Assembly (NCBI GenBank): GCA_947846985.1
Contig: CANTUZ010000001.1
Location: forward strand, 4,509,504 to 4,573,503
DNA length: 64,000 bases
Source of the DNA: Fratercula arctica
Lineage: Eukaryota; Chordata; Aves; Charadriiformes; Alcidae
Direction: 5' to 3'
Under the pieces are notes generated by a model. The model worked only from the letters and a program-made list of their open reading frames with translations. It was not told the origin of the DNA and did no database searches. The position numbers were made by a program, and so were the translations under genes. Numbering within the stretch: position 1 is the first letter of the stretch; each line of letters begins with the position of its first letter. Of this stretch, positions 21,216 through 45,700 are shown one piece after another.

Positions 21216-21317
21216 CACAAACTCACCCCCTCACCGGATCGGGCGGCTGTAGCGGGGACCGAGTGCTGAGGCCTATGGGTGAGGGTGAAGCTGCTCGGCC
21301 CCAGGGTGCGGTGCCAG

Positions 21318-21371
21318 GGAGGCCAGTCTGTAATTAAATTCGGGGTTTAATTAAACCCTAAAATCAAAAGA
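21318..21371. repeat. Second copy of dispersed AT-rich motif
   Basis: AGGCCAGTCTGTAATTAAATT, then the perfect 16-bp palindrome GGGTTTAATTAAACCC (21343-21358), then TAAAATCAAAA. It is closely similar to 7195-7247. Confidence 0.6.
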
Positions 21372-21499
21372 CAGTTCCTTTTGAGAGCCCTTCTTGACAA
21401 CAGATTAAAGGCTAACACTACAGTGCCGCTAAGGAGTTTTTTTTTTTTTTACTACTGTAAAAATCACATTAAACCAGTTGCAAGAGCACCAGGATTGAG

Positions 21500-21845
21500 G
21501 AATCACAGAATCACTGAGGTCGGAAGGGACCTTTCAGATCATCGAGTCCAACCACCAACCCAACACTGCCAAAACCACCGCTAAACCGTGTCCCTCAGCA
21601 CCACGTCTGCCCGGCTTTTAAATCCCTCCAGGGATGGTGACTCCCCCACTTCCCTGGGCAGCCCGTTCCAATGCTTAATAACCCTTTCAGTGAAGAATTT
21701 TTTCCTAATATCCATCCTAAACCTCCCCTGGTGCAACTTGAGGCTTTTTCCTCTTGTCCTATTGCTTGTTACTTGGGAGAAGAGACCGACCCCCCCCCAT
21801 CTCACTACACCCTTCTTTCAGGGAGCTGTAGAGACCGAGGTCTCC
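21500..21845 (-). mobile_element. CR1 LINE 3' fragment
   Basis: Antisense CR1 of the same variant as 6951-7350: AATCACAGAATCACTGAGGT, then ATCGAGTCCAACCACCAACC, CCGTTCCAATGCTTAATAACC and CACCCTTCTTTCAGGGAGCTG. It has no insert at the point where the 7190 copy is interrupted. Confidence 0.88.
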
Positions 21846-22539
21846 CTTAACATAACCATTAAAAAAACACATTTGAACACATCACAGGTCCTAAAGGTTT
21901 CCCATCCTCTTTCCTAAGCATTTATTATTTAGCTTTTCTCCACAGAAGAGGAGGTTTTGGCTGTCACCGCTCTTTGGCAGTGTGGAATAATTACTAAATT
22001 GGCTAAAAATACAAAAGTACAGCATTGTTCACATATGAAGAAAAAGTATAAAATCAAGAGGCTTCTGAGGTAGGGAGCAGCTGCAGCTGGCACGCAAAGA
22101 ATCCAACATCTGCGATTCCCTGTGCAATATTGCTTGCGAAGCAACACGGGGAATGGAGCAGGATGGAAATTCTACGGCCAAGCCCTGTGATAATCCAACA
22201 GCTACGGCAACGAGATGGTACTATAGAACCCATAAGCTGCCCATTTACCACCCTGAGCCAACATTTTGTCAAATTTTGATGAAACGCTGTTCTTCGTGCG
22301 AACTTTGCTCGTTATAATGTCATTATAATACCGAAACACATCTCCAGCACAAAGGCGACCCGCCTCCAAGGTGCGACCACTCCTCCTTGAGTCTGCACCC
22401 TGAATTTTTTGTAAACTATACCTTTAAATGTGAAGCGAGAGAATTTTACACCAACCATAATTAAAGGATTTATGACTAAAGTCACTCAAACTCCACCTTG
22501 AAGGTAAAAAATAGTGTAAAAATAGCCCAAGAAAGGGGG

Positions 22540-23117
22540 GATACCTAGGGAAGACACCATCGCGAAGAACTCCATCACTGACTTCCAGGATCGGTCGATG
22601 GGCTGAGCCTTTCTTCCCCCCCCCCCCCCATATGGACGCCTTTAGGTAAGACTTAGATTATACCGAGTGCTTTCTCGGGAAACTTAGAAATTTCTCTAGA
22701 GAATCTCTTTCCTGCATTTATAGCCAGGCTGTATTGTTTATAACTTTGTCGCGCGTTTTATATATGTAACAATACTTGTATTTGCACGTGCTTTGCAGAC
22801 AGTGTATTTATCACCGGCAATCCTAAGAACCTATATATCCGTTGTTTAAATAAACTGCACTGTTTAAGTAGCTGGTCGTTTCGGTTCCTCATTGAACGCG
22901 ACCAAAGACTCGAGAGTGGCCGTGCTAGTTCATGAGCACGACTAGACTGAAGGCGCAGTCCATGATTAGTGTATCCAAATTGTAATAGTTTAATATGTAT
23001 TAAACGCGATTGGACTGATAGTGCTGGATTGGGCATCTCTCAGAATTTAAACCCAGCCGCACCGAGCCTCCCACCTCGGTGAGGAGTGTTAGAAGGCAAG
23101 GGGGTTTATCTTCTGCC
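22540..23117 (+). mobile_element. Possible solo LTR, old
   Basis: An island of CpG-bearing sequence in AT-rich surroundings, with a TTTATATATG TATA-like element (22757-22766) and AATAAA (22849-22854). These are followed by two small hairpins (22874-22903; CGTGCT/AGCACG at 22921-22940). The order TATA-like, poly(A) signal, structured end is what an LTR would show. No internal retroviral genes, partner LTR or target duplication could be identified. The borders are guesses, set by poly-C tracts at 22617-22630 and 23118-23137. Confidence 0.3.
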
Positions 23118-23139
23118 CCCCCCCCCCCCCCCCCCCCTT

Positions 23140-24310
23140 TCCACACAACAGGCAGGAGACACCAAAGTCAAGGCAGGACTCCTTGGAGGATTTGGGCTCT
23201 GTTTGTAAAGGTGCTGCTGGAGAAGAGCATGGAGGGTTTTTTTGGGATATTACATTCCCCTATCCAGAACAGCACCTATAGACGGATAAACACAAGCATT
23301 GCGGATGTCGTACCCTGCACGGAGCTTTGAGGCTTATCTGGGTGGAAGCAGCACTGAGGCGCTGCCAGCAGTCACAGCACCTAAGAAGAGCATGGCAAAG
23401 TAGTTAATGGAGTAAACAAAGCAGAACATAATGAAAACCAGAGAGAAAAGAAAGTCTGGAAATGAGCTCACTGGCCATGAAAGGTTAAAATGTGTTAAAA
23501 TGGCCACAGCGACTACTTTACTGCCCACCCATTGTCCTAACAAGAGCCACGTTGTATTTTAACATCCAAAATATTCAAAGAACACAAACAGCACAAACAT
23601 GCCGTGGGTTATCCCTTCTGAAGGGGGCCACCTTCAACTAACACAGAAGGAACTTCAAGAACTGCTGGAAAAAAAAAAGATAAAATCCATCCCTTCTCCC
23701 CTCCCAGTTTCACGTACCAGTGCTGGGCTCCAACCCACACCCCCATTTCTAGAGCAAACTCTTGAGATTCTTATTTTTTTTTTTTTTTTATGAGGAAAAA
23801 GTCTGCAGAGGCAGAACACGATATACCTTATCCTCAGTTTACTAGAGGAACTATGGACACTGGGTCTTGTGTCATGGTTGCAGTTTTATATGAATACGAT
23901 TATCCAGGCACATTCTTTTATATTGTTTAATGATGTTAAAACAATATCAAATTGAGGCATATGTCTGAAACGAGGCAACCTGGTCTACAAAAATAAGCAC
24001 GATTACAGGAATATTAAAACCTCTTTGCAAAGACTGCATGGAGGAAGGAGATCAAAGGGACACAGACATACAAAGCAACAAACATAAAGCTTCAGACTGG
24101 GGTGTTCAAGAGTTTGACAAAGCACCTCAGGACAAGTTTCCAGCTAGACACTACACCCTTACTTGTGCGGGTGTCCCTCAAAAAGTAGGGCTTAGACATG
24201 AGATAAAAAAAAAAAACCTGCAAGAAATGCTCAGACAAAAAATATCAAGTTTTTAATGTACATATTCCACAGATTGCAGTTACAACGCTCTCTTCCACAC
24301 AGCGATGATC
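23140..24310. other. Intergenic between possible LTR and ALG8 3' end
   Basis: No gene or recognisable repeat beyond short A and T runs (about 23670, 23780, 24210). Confidence 0.5.
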
Positions 24311-24333
24311 CCTTGTAATTTGCCACAGTGATT

Positions 24334-24339
24334 TTTATT
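24334..24339 (-). terminator. ALG8: Poly(A) signal of ALG8
   Basis: AATAAA on the minus strand, about 300 bases after the ALG8 stop codon. Confidence 0.6.
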
Positions 24340-24639
24340 CAAATGCAAACAGTAATGGGAAAGCCGGGCAGGTTTTCCTCGGGACAGAAGTCTGGACCTC
24401 GTTAAGCTTCACAGTTTATCCACGGCAAGTGGCATCTCACCGCGGCCCAGGTTATTGCGACGAGCGCTTCTGATCAGAGGTATCCTCGTTGGGCAGTACA
24501 GAAGTGCTGAAAGAAAGACTGGGCGTGTGGCGATGGTACACGTACGCTGTGTTTTATCGAGAGTTGTAAGTCCTCGTGACAACCCCTCACCGTGCCCGAC
24601 AATCCCCTCAAACGTGGGACTGGTCCCAACACCGCGGCT

Positions 24640-37025
<12,386 letters not shown>

Positions 37026-37164
37026 GACACGCCGCGCGCTGACAGACACGACGGCGCGTGCGCGGCGGGAGCCCGCCGGCTGGGTTTAAAGAGCGAGCAC
37101 CGCCCGCCCCGGCCGGGTGCGCATGCGCAGAGCCGCCCACACCCCCTCACCCCCCACCCCCCCC

Positions 37165-39065
37165 ACCCCCCGGCCGCTGCCTGGGGTGGGGGGGTCCGGG
37201 GGTGCCTTTGAGGGGGTAGGGGGCTTGGGTTGGGGGTCAGGAGTGAGGCGGGGTTGGGTGTTGTGGGACGAGGTATGGAGCTGGGTGGTGTTGGGCCTGA
37301 GGGATGTGGGGTTAGGTGGTGTGGGACCAGGTATGGAGCTGGGTGGTGTTGGGCCTGAGGGATGTGGGGTTAGGTGGTGTGGGACCAGGTATGGAGCTGG
37401 GTGGTGTTGGGCCTGAGGGATGTGGGGTTGGGTGTTGTGGGACGAGGTATGGAGCTGGGTGGTGTTGGGCCTGAGGGATGTGGGGTTGGGTGTTGTGGGA
37501 CCAGGTATGGAGCTGGGTGGTGTGGGGTCTGGGTGATGTGGGGTTGGGTGTTGTGTGACCAGGTATGGAGCTGGGTGGTGTTGGGCCTGAGGGATGTGGG
37601 GTTGGGTGGTGTGGGACCAGGTATGGAGCTGGGTGGTGTTGGGCCTAAGGGATGTGGGGTTGGGTGGTGTGGGACCACCAGTGGGGTTGGGTGGTTCTGG
37701 GACCAGCTATGGAGCTGTGTGGTGTTGGGCCTGAGAGATGTGGGGTTGGGTGGTGGTAGTCTGGGGTGATGTGGGGTTGGGTGGTGTGGGGTTGGGTGGT
37801 GGTAGTCTGGGGTGATGTGGGGTTGGGTGGTGTGGGGTCTGAGGGATGTGGCGTTGGGTGGTGTGGGGCCTGGGTGATGTGGGGTTGGGTGGCTGTGGGA
37901 CCAGGTATGGAGTTGGGTGGTGTTGGGCCTGAGGGATGTGGGGTTGGGTGGTGTGTGACCAGGTATGGAGCTGGGTGGTGTTGGGCCTGAGGGATGTGGG
38001 GTTGGGTGGTGTGGGACCAGGTATGGAGCTGGGTGGTGTGGGGTCTGGGTGATGTGGGGTTGGGTGTTGTGGGACCAGGTATGGAGCTGGGTGGTGTTGG
38101 GCCTGAGGGATGTGGGGTTGGGTGGTGTGGGACCAGGTATGGAGCTGGGTGGTGTTGGGCCTAAGGGATGTGGGGTTGGGTGGTGTGGGACCACCAGTGG
38201 GGTTGGGTGGTTGTGGGACCAGCTATGGAGCTGTGTGGTGTTGGGCCTGAGAGATGTGGGGTTGGGTGGTGGTAGTCTGGGGTGATGTGGGGTTGGGTGG
38301 TGTGGCGTCTGAGGGATGTGGCGTTGGGTGGTGTGGGGCCTGGGTGATGTGGGGTTGGGTGGCTGTGGGACCAGGTATGGAGTTGGGTGGTGTTGGGCCT
38401 AAATGATGTGAGGTTGGGTGGTGATAGTCCTGGGTGACATGAGGTTGGATGGTGTGGGACCACCAGTGGGATTGGGTGGTGTGGGACCAGGTATGGAGTT
38501 GGGTGGTGTTGGGCCTGAGTAATGTGGGGTTGGGTGCTGGTAGTCTTGGGTGATGTGGGGTTGGGTGGTGTGGGGTCTGAGGGATGTGGCGTTGGGTGGT
38601 GTGTGACCAGGTATGGAGTTGCATGGCTGTGGGATCAAGTATGGAGTTGGGTGGTGTTGGGCCTGGGCAAGGTGCAGTTGGGTGATGTGGGGTTGGCTGT
38701 TGTGGGACGAGGTTTGGGGTTGGCTGGTGGTGTGTGGAGGTCAGGGGTGAGGTTGGGATGTTGTGGGACCAGGTTTGGTGTTGGGTGGTGGTGTGTGGAG
38801 GTCAAGGGTGAGGTTGGGATGCTGCGGGACCAAGTATGGAGTTGGACCTGAGTGTTGTGGAGTTGGGTGGTGGGGAACCACCAGTGGGATTGGTTGGCTG
38901 TAGGAGTTGGGTGGTGTTGGGCCAGGGGGAGGTGGAGTGGGGTGATGTGGGACCAGGTTTGGCGTTGGGTGGTGGGGTGTGTGGGCCAGGAGTGGGGTTG
39001 GCTAGTGTGGCAGCAGGTGTAGGGTTGGGATGCTGTGCAACCAACTATGTAGAGTTGGGTGGTTT
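37165..39065 (+). repeat. 58-bp G-rich minisatellite behind the ALG8 promoter
   Basis: Units of 58 bp, for example starting GACCAGG or GACGAGG at 37267, 37325, 37383, 37441 and 37499. Each contains GTGGTGTTGGGCCTGAGGGA and TGTGGGGTTGGGTGGTG. A block with variant units (GGGACCACCAGTGGGG at 37671 and 38187) is repeated about 516 bp apart, so the array has a higher-order duplication. Units become more degenerate after 38400. The plus strand is G/T-rich and almost C-poor. The large open frames in it come from the repeat. Confidence 0.94.
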
Positions 39066-42000
39066 GGGGCCTCTCTCTCCTCCAGGCAGCTTCCAGGTAT
39101 AACGTGCTCTTTCAGAAGAAAAAGCTCAATTTTTTAATACCTGGAAGAAACTGCCAGCCTGAAGTGTGGATGTATGCAAGGCTGATGCCTTTTTGCTTCT
39201 TGACAGCAAATCTTCATCTATCTAGGGTTAGCACCTTGTAAAGGCTGCATGAAATCATACAGATAATACATAAAACTTATTTTTTTTTCCTGTACAGCAG
39301 CAATTTATTATGGTTTGTTCCAGCTCGGGGACTAGAGACAAGTTCAACAGCGATAAAGCTGTAGGGCTTAGAAGGGTTTTCACTGGAGAAATGAATCCTC
39401 TGTTTAGAAATGTTTGAAACATAAACACGCGAATGCATTTAAAATAGTTTCGATTATTTAGGAAGGCTCGTTCATCCAAGTTTTCTACAACTGCGCTAGT
39501 TTTTGGGGAGCTTCCTACAGTTCTTGGCCACGGAGATGTCTAGGTAAGCATTGCAACGACGCACTTTTAAAATCCTTAGAGAGAGGAAAAGCTACAGATT
39601 CAGCAAACATCGCTGCGTGCACTTTCCTCAAGAAATGTATGTCAGGCAGAGCGTCTCCTGCTTCATTCATGTTTTATTTAGTGTTTTCTAAAATACATAT
39701 TAGTAACCGTTCACAAAGGAGTTACAGGCAGAGAAATGCAACCAGATTTTTAAATGTGATAGCCACATTTCTTACCACAAAAGTAGTAAGAAATAAAACC
39801 CATTTTTTGACACTTTCCAAATAGTATTCGTTCAAAACCATGGCCTTTAGTGGATTGGGGATCAAATTCTGATCAATGGCAAAATCCTACAGTTAGGAGT
39901 AGGAGCAAGAAAGTAAGAGGGAGGGGAATGGCAGGAGGAGGAAGAGAAAAGGAATTATTCCATACAGCCCTCCCTTACAGCTCCTTTTTTTTATGAATTC
40001 ATAGGGAAACCATCCCTTGTGTTATTCCCAAGTGAATCTGAGAGTATGATCTGTATATTTATGTTCGATCCAGCCATTCTCCCACAGAATATCTACGTGA
40101 CTGCCTGTACTAAATCACATACGATGATTTAGTACGGGGCCACATATCAGCACTGCTTGTACCCTGCATGTTTATATCCATCAGTGTGCGGATATGGCAG
40201 TCATTACAGAATGGCAGTTAAATTTCAAAATTTACTGAAATTCAGAGCAGTGACACCACATTCAAAGGGATGGGGTGAAAAGGAAACTCCCCAAAGGATC
40301 TTCTTCATCACTTCTTCATTTAGCTGTGAAGTATCAGAAGATCCTAGCTTTATTTTCCACGGCCCATGGCATGGACCCCACCAGCCTTTCCTAGAGTGGG
40401 AATAAATCTGATTGATTGCAGGTATTTACTGCCATTGAACTCACGCAGCAATTTATATTTAGCAACCCAGTTAAAATATGGGTAAGTACAACAAGTACAT
40501 ATGTTTGGTGATTTCAGGCACATGCAAATTGAAGCAAAGCTGTCGACTCCTGACAAGTTACTAGCATAACTCTTGGCGTGACCAATATTTCAGTTGCATA
40601 ATAGGAGATTAAACTGGAAGGGACCAGTGAGTCATTCTAATCGCAGCCTCCCTCCATAGGAAAATCTTTGTCTCCATTGTTGTCTTGCTGTTTTTTTTTT
40701 CCTGAACACATGAAGATTTTTTTATTCTCTCCCTTCTAAATCCTGGGTTTCTTGTTAACATGTGAATTCTTCCAGGTCTAACTTTTTACACCCATTTCTT
40801 TTATTTCCCAGCCATCACCTGCAGCAACAAACACTCCTCTCACTGACTCCTAATGACCTTTAACAACAGCTGCATGAACTAAAGATGTCTTAGTATTTAT
40901 GTATGGTTTCAGGCCCTTCATTATAACTGGACGTTGTTAGATATTTAAGAGCTATTAAGCCTAAAAACACATAGAGAAATCCATGAGTGATTCTTTCTGG
41001 ACTGCACTAAGATGCTTCATAATAATCTTTTTATCATATAAGAAATCCCACTGTGCTATGCACATGCCCATATCTGAAAATGTCATTAGACTACAGCTAA
41101 TAACTTATTTATCATCTGCCCTAACTCTCGTATTTTTCTGCTCTAACACTATTGATCGCTCTGTGCAGTGGCTCTCTTAAGGCCATTAAAAAAAAGTGCA
41201 GGACAGCATCATTTTGTAGGTGAAGATGTTGAGGGAGACGGGCATACGGCAGAATCAGAACAGGAGTTACGCACCCGATGTGGGTGAAAGCACCCTTCAG
41301 ACTTCAAGGCAAAAAACCTCACTAGATCCTTTCCTTGTTCTCAGGACCTTACGGGGAAAAAAAAAAAAAAAACAAAAACCAAAAAACCCAAGTTTGTTCC
41401 TAGAGTGAATATTCCACTCAACAGTGAAATAATTTTTAGATGTTACTGGTAATAAATGCCAGGTGCTTTTCATGACTAGCGATGGGATTGCGCTGTACTT
41501 AATATGGCTTTGTGCATGTTCACTTTTTTCTAATTCAGGAAAACTCTTGAGAAGAAGAATCATCCATGCTGTTGACTGGTAAACAAAAGCAAGTTACACC
41601 TCTAGGGCTCAGAAAAAGAAGGTTAAAAAAAAAAGCCAGCTATCTAGAGAAAAAGGGAACAAATGTTTTGGAGAGAGAACATTCCTATAAACAGTCATTA
41701 TAACGTAACTCACAGACTGCAAAATTAAGGAGCAGATATAAATTTAGCTTAGTGTGTAGTTTGAAATAGCAACAGCTTTTGTATAACATATGCTTGACTG
41801 CAATCACAAGTGATTCACTTACTGCTTATTTCCCATACTCGATTAGCATGCAGAACGACTGTGGCATTATAAATAGGATCTCACGCTTTAAGATGTTTAT
41901 TCTGCTTAGCAATTTAGTGGTATCTCAAGTTTTTCTCCCAATGCTTGTGTTCACTCCTGTCTTTATACTTTTGGGAAATTTTGCATCTCTCTGCATATAG

Positions 42001-44560
42001 AAGAGAGATATTTTGCATCTCTCTGCATATTAATAAATGACAGAGATTTGTGGCCAGGCGTATCTTTGCCTGATACAGTTACCTGAGCACAGAAAAACGC
42101 ATGTTCAAGTCATCCATCTTTTGCATACCAGATTGATGGGTTAAAGCACGCCAGGAGAAGCCGGGTTCAGTTGTTCCCTCAGTCTGTAGGGATTGAAACC
42201 CCTATTTCCATGTCAGCAGAATGACCCCAGTTACTGTCTAGGCCAGGCTGGCGCACTTCATTTCTTGTTTAGACTTTCAAGAAACTGCATAACTGCTTTT
42301 TGTGTGGGTGCTGCTACAGTCTGAAGAAAAGAAAAGGGAGCGGAGGCAAAGGGGAACAGTAAATGCTCTAGATTAAGCTATGCGTAAGTGCTTTTACGGA
42401 CTCCTGCTTGCCTTTCACCAGAAAATGCAGTAATGATTCAACTCTGCCAGGGAATGTTTTTATTTTGCTAAACCAGAATGGAGCAGTACTGATCCAGAGC
42501 TCTAAAGGGTGTAGATCAGGCTCCTTCCAAATGAGATTTAAGCCCACTGCTCTTACCTTTGGATAAACTCAAGCTGACAGGAAACAAATTACTACAGATA
42601 AGTATTATTTTAGTCCTGACATACAAAAACCCGTGTTACAGATCATACTCTCAAGGGCGTGGGCTAAAAAGAAATACTGCCAACAGGCCCCAAAAGTTCT
42701 GTTAGCATAAATTCGGCAAAGGCATATCTGTTACAAGGCATAGATTTGATGAAAGAGGGTTCATGTATGGCATTTTACAGATCATAATCGTATTACCTCC
42801 ATAGATTATCACTGTGAATGTCCAACTGAGTGGCAAACTCGTGGCAGAAATCAGATTCACAAGCAGTTGCTTTGCTTTGTCAGTGGCATGGAGCAACGCC
42901 TGGAACAGATTATTCCCGCTTTATAATTCAGGACAGGGATGGGGAAAAAGAAGTTCTTCCTAATGAAACTAAAAGCAGAAGAACATGGTGACTCAGGTTG
43001 GAATTTAGCCACAAAATCCTGACAATCCTCAAGATTCACAAAACTTGCCAGATTTAATGGCTTTTAGGGCTTCAAGCCCAGTCAGTGCTTCCTAACAACA
43101 TGGTCCCATGTATATCATGCAGGTTTTGCACCCAGTCAGACAGGGGACGTGGTTTGCAACAGGCTGCCAATAGCTGCAGAATGTGCATTTTTACCATCAG
43201 CATGCTGATTTGTGTTGTTCATGCAATTACAGCTTGGGATAGTAGAAATATATTTATCTCACTGTATTTTACAACAGTAAAAAAACGCTTCTTTATGCTT
43301 GTTCACGGGTCAGCTTAATGTAATGACAGACTAGTTACTTTGGGAAACTCGTTACAACATGAGCAATACTGAGCTTTGCAGCCCTGTGCTAAGAACTTTT
43401 GGAAGCACTAGAATTCTAAACACAAACCTTGGTTATTGCATTTTCTCTTCTATCTCATTAGCGATAGTGAGAAATGTTCCAGAGGGTCTCTCATGCACAC
43501 GTAGCAATCTGGTTAGGGAAAGACAGCTAAGATACTTTTAAACATAATTAGCTGAGGATGAGCCACCTCCAATGTGGCACAAATGATGTTTAGGGCTAAT
43601 ACGCAGCTAGTGGATTATGCTCTTCATTGCACCACAGACCGTGTGTGTAAGAAAGAGCTTGACCATTGTCATCACCTCTGGTTTCCCACTGCCTTACCTC
43701 CGGCAATCTGACACTAAAGCCAAGCAAGCGGATAAAGTGCTACCTTAGTGACCTGACCATTTCACAATGATGTAAAAAAAATGGCTCAATGCATTGGGAT
43801 AGGAAAAGTGAGCCTCTGGTTCTGCAATGAAAAATACTAGGCGTAACCTGATGGGAAAGTTGTCAGATGGAATCCGTCCTACCCAGAGAGCATCCCATGC
43901 ACTCCAGGTACTGCTGACGGGAGACATGCCCAAAAGAAGGCCATACGCAGGGAGAAGAGGCTCAAACATTCAGAAGGTGTTTGGGGACCTCTGCCCTCTT
44001 AACATCTCCAGCTAAGAAAGTGTTTTCAGCAGCATCTTCCAGACAAATACAACATTGTAAGAGAAAGAAAAGGACAAGTTGTCTTGGCTGCCTTTGGAAT
44101 GTAAAAGTAAACGTTTCAGAGCATCCAAAGCAAAGTTCTGCACCAGTCACAATCTTCTTGGTTTTTAAGAACACCATTCTATCTGCTATGGGTTCCTTGG
44201 TCGTTCCCCATGCCAGTCACATCATTCAAACATGGCTTTCCTGCCAGCAGAACAGAGCAAGGTCTTCCTCGCAGGGTTCAGAAAATAAAGAGTCAGCTTC
44301 AGATGGTGACAGAAATCCTTTGTTGAACCCAAACAGACAAGATCCCTTACTCATTTGTGGTTTGCACCATCCTTTACAGTTATTTTGAGTGCGTGCATGT
44401 GTGGAGGCTTCTTCTCTGTGGATCCAACCAAGCTTCTTGATGCTCTGCACAAGTGATATGGCAAGACATTGAAAAATGTGCGCCCTGGGCTGTCCTCTGC
44501 GCTGGAACTCCATGGCATCTTTCACCACATCTGATCTCCAGAAAGCCTTCCAGACCTTGA
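39066..44560. other. Intergenic region between ALG8 promoter and KCTD21
   Basis: No gene seen on either strand. It contains a 29-bp hairpin (40107-40135), a 20-bp exact direct repeat (41979-41998 and 42011-42030) and a short degenerate stretch near 40600-40670 that may be a decayed CR1 tail. The right part is probably KCTD21 3' UTR, whose end I could not place. Confidence 0.5.
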
Positions 44561-44605
44561 TTACTGAACCCTCACATCATCCTTGCAATATAGGTTAAGG
44601 ATCAC

Positions 44606-44706
44606 GCCCATTTTCCAACTGGAAAATGTAAGAAGGACAGAAGTTAAGTGATTTTCCCCCCAGTTGTACAGCAGGTCAGAGGTGGAGGCAGAGACAGAAC
44701 CAATCC
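44606..44706 (+). mobile_element. MIR-type SINE fossil
   Basis: CCCATTTTCCAACTGGAAAA, then AGAAGTTAAGTGATTTTCCCC, CAGTTGTACAGCAGGTCAGA, GGTGGAGGCAGAGACAGAACC. This follows the conserved core of MIR elements (CCATTTTACAGATGAGGAAA, GAGGTTAAGTAACTTGCCC, CACACAGCTAGTAAGTGGCA, GAGCTGGGATTCGAACC) step by step with many substitutions. It lies about 200-300 bases beyond the KCTD21 stop and may be part of its 3' UTR. Confidence 0.7.
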
Positions 44707-44917
44707 TTAATTCAGGCGCTGGACAATATTCCTTCCATCTAGAATATAGACATATTCTGAAAGGTCGTATTGGTAAATACATTAAAGGAAAATCATCTCC
44801 CTGTTAGTGACTCTTAATCCAGGTAAGCATGATTCTGAATTAGGCTGTAAGTGTGTTTTAAAGGGAAACACTTAACCTGTGTTATCTCCATGCTGGCACC
44901 ATAATAAACAGCCATTC

Positions 44918-45700
44918 CTACTTGTACCGAATTAGGCGAATAATCTTATTATTCATGAAATCTGAAGTATGTGGATGAGAAGAATCTATGCAGAAACCAT
45001 CACTCATGGCTATTTTTAGCACTTCTTCCACAAACACTTGGAAACTATTGATTTGCTTATTATCTGGCACCACCCAGAGTCTCTTTAAGTTCTGCCTGGT
45101 GTACTCCTCTTCTGGAAGGCCTTCCACACTTGCAACCCAATCCAAGGTCAAATGGTTGGGGTCCTGCAGGTAGCTGGATATTGAAGAGAGGTTTCCATTG
45201 AAACAATAGTAAAGTTTGGAACCGAGAAGCTTCAGGAACAGACATGATGTGGAGAAGATATGAGCACTGAACACTTCCATGTTGGAGGAAGACAGGCTGT
45301 AGATCTGTGGTGCTTCTCGGACAGTGAAGTGAACAGTCTGGGTCTTCTGATCGAGGGTGATGTTGAGCATGGCATTCTTCTCCGCTTTAGAAAGCTCCAC
45401 CTCCTTCTCCTGCAAGGCCTCAATCAGTGGCTGAATTTGATAAAAATCTACCTCCCGTCGAAGTAAGCCCATTTCTTGAAAGTCTTCAGGGAGGTCCAAG
45501 TGAGAAGTTCGTAAGAAGTTCAGGATATAACGGAAGATTTTGCCATCTCTGTCGATAAAGCAGTTGCCTTGGCTGTCCTTCTTGGTTGGGATCTTCCCAC
45601 TAAACATGGCCCCCAGCATGGAGTCTGGAAAGCTAGTCAGGGTGGACAGAGAGGTGGTATAGAGTTTTCCTCCAACATTGAGCGTGATGGGTTCTGACAT
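44918..45700 (-). CDS. KCTD21: KCTD21, BTB/POZ cullin-3 adaptor
   Basis: A 260-residue protein, the same length as human KCTD21 (KCASH2). It is a BTB protein that bridges cullin-3 ubiquitin ligase to substrates such as HDAC1 and thereby dampens Hedgehog/Gli signalling. The BTB/T1 domain fills about residues 3-100, with ITLNVGGKLYTTSLSTL at the start and CFIDRDGKIFRYILNFLRTS as the second half. The remainder is the KCTD C-terminal domain, with LKRLWVVPDNKQINSFQVFV and a basic end. The whole frame is one exon, as in mammals. Just upstream of the ATG a T-rich tract and AG (45732-45731, or 45726-45725) on the minus strand make a 3' splice site, so the 5' UTR starts in an earlier exon, probably the one at 53818. 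Confidence 0.95.
   Translation of the reverse strand: MSEPITLNVGGKLYTTSLSTLTSFPDSMLGAMFSGKIPTKKDSQGNCFIDRDGKIFRYILNFLRTSHLDLPEDFQEMGLLRREVDFYQIQPLIEALQEKEVELSKAEKNAMLNITLDQKTQTVHFTVREAPQIYSLSSSNMEVFSAHIFSTSCLFLKLLGSKLYYCFNGNLSSISSYLQDPNHLTLDWVASVEGLPEEEYTRQNLKRLWVVPDNKQINSFQVFVEEVLKIAMSDGFCIDSSHPHTSDFMNNKIIRLIRYK

Noticed and set aside
37370..38624. Long His/Thr/Pro-repeat and Gly/Val/Trp-repeat open frames on both strands
   Set aside because: Translations of the 58-bp minisatellite; no start context, splice or family support.
43962..44388. Open frames of 71 and 135 codons downstream of KCTD21
   Set aside because: No recognised domain, repeats of ordinary composition and probable KCTD21 3' region; chance frames are expected at this length.
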